A DNA stretch of 23,528 nt from UBA1067 sp963661055 (GTDB lineage: Bacteria > Verrucomicrobiota > Kiritimatiellia > RFP12 > UBA1067). The DNA lies in the NCBI GenBank assembly GCA_963661055.1, contig CAVLAC010000018.1, positions 1 to 23,528 of the forward strand, in the 5' to 3' direction. Numbering within the stretch: position 1 is the stretch's first letter; each line of letters begins with the position of its first letter. The position numbers and the translations under genes are program-made. The notes beneath the pieces are model-generated. The model saw nothing but the letters and a program-made list of their open reading frames with translations, searched no databases and was not told the origin of the DNA. Below, in pieces: positions 21,379 to 23,528 of this stretch.

Positions 21379-23528
21379 ATGAGCGAAACTAAGAGTGATT
21401 TTGTCCATTTACACCTGCATACGACCTATTCGTTATTGGACGGACAGTGCCAAATCGTGCCTCTCGTAAAGAAGGCGCGGGAACTCGGTATGCCCGCCTT
21501 GGCGGTGACGGACCACGGCAACCTTTTTGCACTTAAGAACTTCTATGATGAGTGTCGCTCGAAGAAAGAGAAGATTTACGGCGACCTCGCGGGGGTGCAT
21601 GTAAAGCCGATTCTCGGTTGTGAGACCTATGTCACTTCGACGGGCGACCACAAGTCGCGGGATAAGAATGAGCGGCGTTTCCACCTTTGCCTCCACGCGA
21701 AGAACTTGGTGGGCTACCACAATCTTGTAAAGCTTATTTCCATTGCTCATACGGAAGGCTTTTATCACAATCCGCGCATAGACCACGCGCTTTTGGAGAA
21801 ATATCATGAGGGACTCCACTGCTCTGCCGCGTGCATTGCGGGAGAGGTCGCCCACGCCTTGGAAACGAATAACTTTGCCGAGGCGGAGCGTGTGGCGCGT
21901 TGGTACAAGGAACTTTTCGGCGACGATTATTCGCTGGAGGTAATGCTACATCCCGCTAAGAAGGCAGGGCCTGATGTCCCGATGAGTGCCCGCGAGAGTT
22001 TTGCTGACCTCTATGAGCGGCAGTGCAAAGTCGTGAAGGGGATGTTGGAGCTTGGCAAGAAACTCGATATCCGCGTCATTGCGACGAACGATGTCCATTT
22101 CTTGAATAAGGATGACGACGATTCCCACGATGTCCTTCTTGCGCTATCGACGGGTCGCAAACTCACGGATTCTGGACGGATGATTTACACAGGCGAGGAG
22201 TGGTTCAAGACGGCGGAGGATATGAAGGCGCTTTTTGCCGAGAATCCTGAGCTTATTTCGAACACTCTCGAGGTCGCTGAGCGCATTGAGGAATATAATC
22301 TCAACTCTGACCCCATTATGCCGCGTTTTGATATTCCTCTCAGCTTCGGCACTGAGGAAGATACGCGCAAGAAGTATGATGAGGAAACGCTGAAGGGGAT
22401 GTATCCCGACGGACGTGTCGAGAAGTTGGGCGGCTACGATAAGGTCATTCGTATTCAGTTTGAGGCGGAGTATCTTGCGTCCCTCGTCTGGGCAGGTGCA
22501 AAGAAGCGTTGGGGCGATCCACTCTCACAAGAAATCCAAGAGCGCGTGCAGATGGAACTCGATACGGTCCGTACGATGGGCTTTCCAGGCTACTTCTTGA
22601 TTGTACATGACTACATCCGTGCCGCGCGCGAGGAGTGCGGTGTTTGGGTGGGGCCTGGCCGTGGTTCTGCGGCGGGTTCGGCGGTCGCCTATGCGCTCGG
22701 GATTACGAATGTCGACCCGATTAAGTTTGACCTCCTCTTCGAACGCTTCCTGAATCCCGACCGTATTTCGATGCCTGATATTGATGTCGACTTTGATGAC
22801 GCGGGACGCGAGAAGGTGCTCGATTATGTGACGCGCAAATATGGCGCGGACCATGTGGCGCATATTGTTACATTTGGACAGATGGCGGCAAAGTCGGCGA
22901 TTAAGGATGTTGGGCGCGTGATGGACTATCCCCTCGCCGACACGAATAAACTCGCCTCGCTCGTCCCCGATACGCCGAAGATTAGTTTTAAGGCGGCGAT
23001 GTCGAAGACGAGTAAAAACGGGGAGCCGAATAAGGACTATTCGCCAGGGCTTGTTGAGGCTTTTAATTCTAAAGACCCAATTATCCATCGCCTAATGGAA
23101 CGTGCGCAACACTTGGAAGGCTCCATTCGCCAACCTGGTGTCCACGCCTGCGGTATTATCATCTCGCGCGATCCGTTGATTGAGACGCTGCCCGTTATGC
23201 CCACCCCTGACCGTAGCGGAAAGAAGGATGATTCGGCGGCAGATTCGGGTGAGAAGCTCTTGACGACGCAGTATGACGGACACTTCGTGGAGCCTGTCGG
23301 GCTTCTGAAGATGGACTTTCTCGGCTTGAAGACCCTGACCGTCGAGAAGGAGTGCGTTAATTTGCTGGGCGCGAACAATCCGCGCGTCCCCGAGGCGTTG
23401 CGGGGGGAAGACGGCTTTCTCGACCCCGACAAGATTCCAGATGATGATAAACTCACCTATGAACTCTTCGGGCGCGGCGAAACGACGGGGCTTTTCCAGT
23501 TTGAATCGGACGGAATGAAGAAGTGGCT
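21379..23528 (+). CDS. dnaE: DNA polymerase III alpha subunit, partial (3' end beyond the window)
   Basis: This is the replicative polymerase catalytic subunit; the first 716 codons are present and the frame is open to the last base. The N-terminal PHP domain opens with FVHLHLHTTYSLLDG and includes TDHGN. The polymerase catalytic part has GPGRGSAAGS and PDIDVDFDD, with D467 and D469 matching the two metal-binding Asp of E. coli (D401, D403). The third Asp is in MDFLGL (D646, E. coli D555). About 25 extra residues lie between the second and third Asp compared with E. coli, in a Lys/Asp-rich stretch (SGKKDDSAADSGEK). No good ribosome binding site precedes the ATG; the 14-base gap after rpoN suggests translational coupling. 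The window ends in FQFESDGMKKW, within the palm/fingers part. Confidence 0.95.
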   Translation, partial: MSETKSDFVHLHLHTTYSLLDGQCQIVPLVKKARELGMPALAVTDHGNLFALKNFYDECRSKKEKIYGDLAGVHVKPILGCETYVTSTGDHKSRDKNERRFHLCLHAKNLVGYHNLVKLISIAHTEGFYHNPRIDHALLEKYHEGLHCSAACIAGEVAHALETNNFAEAERVARWYKELFGDDYSLEVMLHPAKKAGPDVPMSARESFADLYERQCKVVKGMLELGKKLDIRVIATNDVHFLNKDDDDSHDVLLALSTGRKLTDSGRMIYTGEEWFKTAEDMKALFAENPELISNTLEVAERIEEYNLNSDPIMPRFDIPLSFGTEEDTRKKYDEETLKGMYPDGRVEKLGGYDKVIRIQFEAEYLASLVWAGAKKRWGDPLSQEIQERVQMELDTVRTMGFPGYFLIVHDYIRAAREECGVWVGPGRGSAAGSAVAYALGITNVDPIKFDLLFERFLNPDRISMPDIDVDFDDAGREKVLDYVTRKYGADHVAHIVTFGQMAAKSAIKDVGRVMDYPLADTNKLASLVPDTPKISFKAAMSKTSKNGEPNKDYSPGLVEAFNSKDPIIHRLMERAQHLEGSIRQPGVHACGIIISRDPLIETLPVMPTPDRSGKKDDSAADSGEKLLTTQYDGHFVEPVGLLKMDFLGLKTLTVEKECVNLLGANNPRVPEALRGEDGFLDPDKIPDDDKLTYELFGRGETTGLFQFESDGMKKW

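Overview
The window looks like chromosomal DNA of a Gram-negative bacterium of the PVC superphylum, most likely Kiritimatiellota, Lentisphaerota or Verrucomicrobiota. The pointers are a secreted protein of the autotransporter-associated beta-strand-repeat type, a DUF4091/GH123-like hydrolase beside GH10 and SGNH esterase genes, a PulE/GspE ATPase and RpoN. This placement is an inference from gene content, not a computed taxonomy. Every gene I can support lies on the + strand. No tRNA, rRNA, CRISPR array, transposase or integrase was seen.

Region 1 (1-520): the 3' end of a very small unknown ORF, then about 400 bases of non-coding DNA. This stretch is a mosaic of short-period degenerate repeats and a GC-rich hairpin, and it ends in an extended -10 promoter.

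Region 2 (521-11564): a secreted polysaccharide-degradation locus, visibly more AT-rich from about 2.1 kb onward. It encodes a DUF4091/GH123-like hydrolase, a GH10 xylanase-like enzyme, a beta-strand-repeat protein broken by a frameshift, a stand-alone SGNH esterase, and a 1324-residue protein joining an SGNH esterase to a right-handed beta-helix. Nearly all have signal peptides. GH10 plus esterases suggests decorated xylan or a similar hemicellulose or pectin as substrate (inference).

Region 3 (11624-18219): an intracellular sugar-acid catabolic cluster. It encodes an enolase-superfamily (mandelate racemase subgroup) dehydratase-like enzyme, an RraA/HMG-aldolase-like protein, an SDR oxidoreductase, an MFS transporter, a XylR-type regulator (periplasmic-binding-protein fold plus AraC HTH) and a PfkB/KDG-kinase-like kinase. 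Together they could import a sugar acid, oxidise or isomerise it, dehydrate it to a 2-keto-3-deoxy acid and phosphorylate it. No canonical KDPG aldolase is present. The cluster may process acidic sugars released by region 2.

Region 4 (18243-23528): housekeeping genes, namely a type II secretion/type IV pilus ATPase (GspE/PilB family), sigma-54 (rpoN) and the 5' two-thirds or so of dnaE, which runs off the window.

The most interesting non-coding signals are a recurring TATGGTATAAT-like extended -10 element, which in two cases sits 6-7 bases before the ATG and so predicts leaderless mRNAs; two mutually exclusive hairpins around the ribosome binding site of the sugar-acid operon; and a nested inverted repeat upstream of the kinase. 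I did not find a clearly novel defence or mobile system here.
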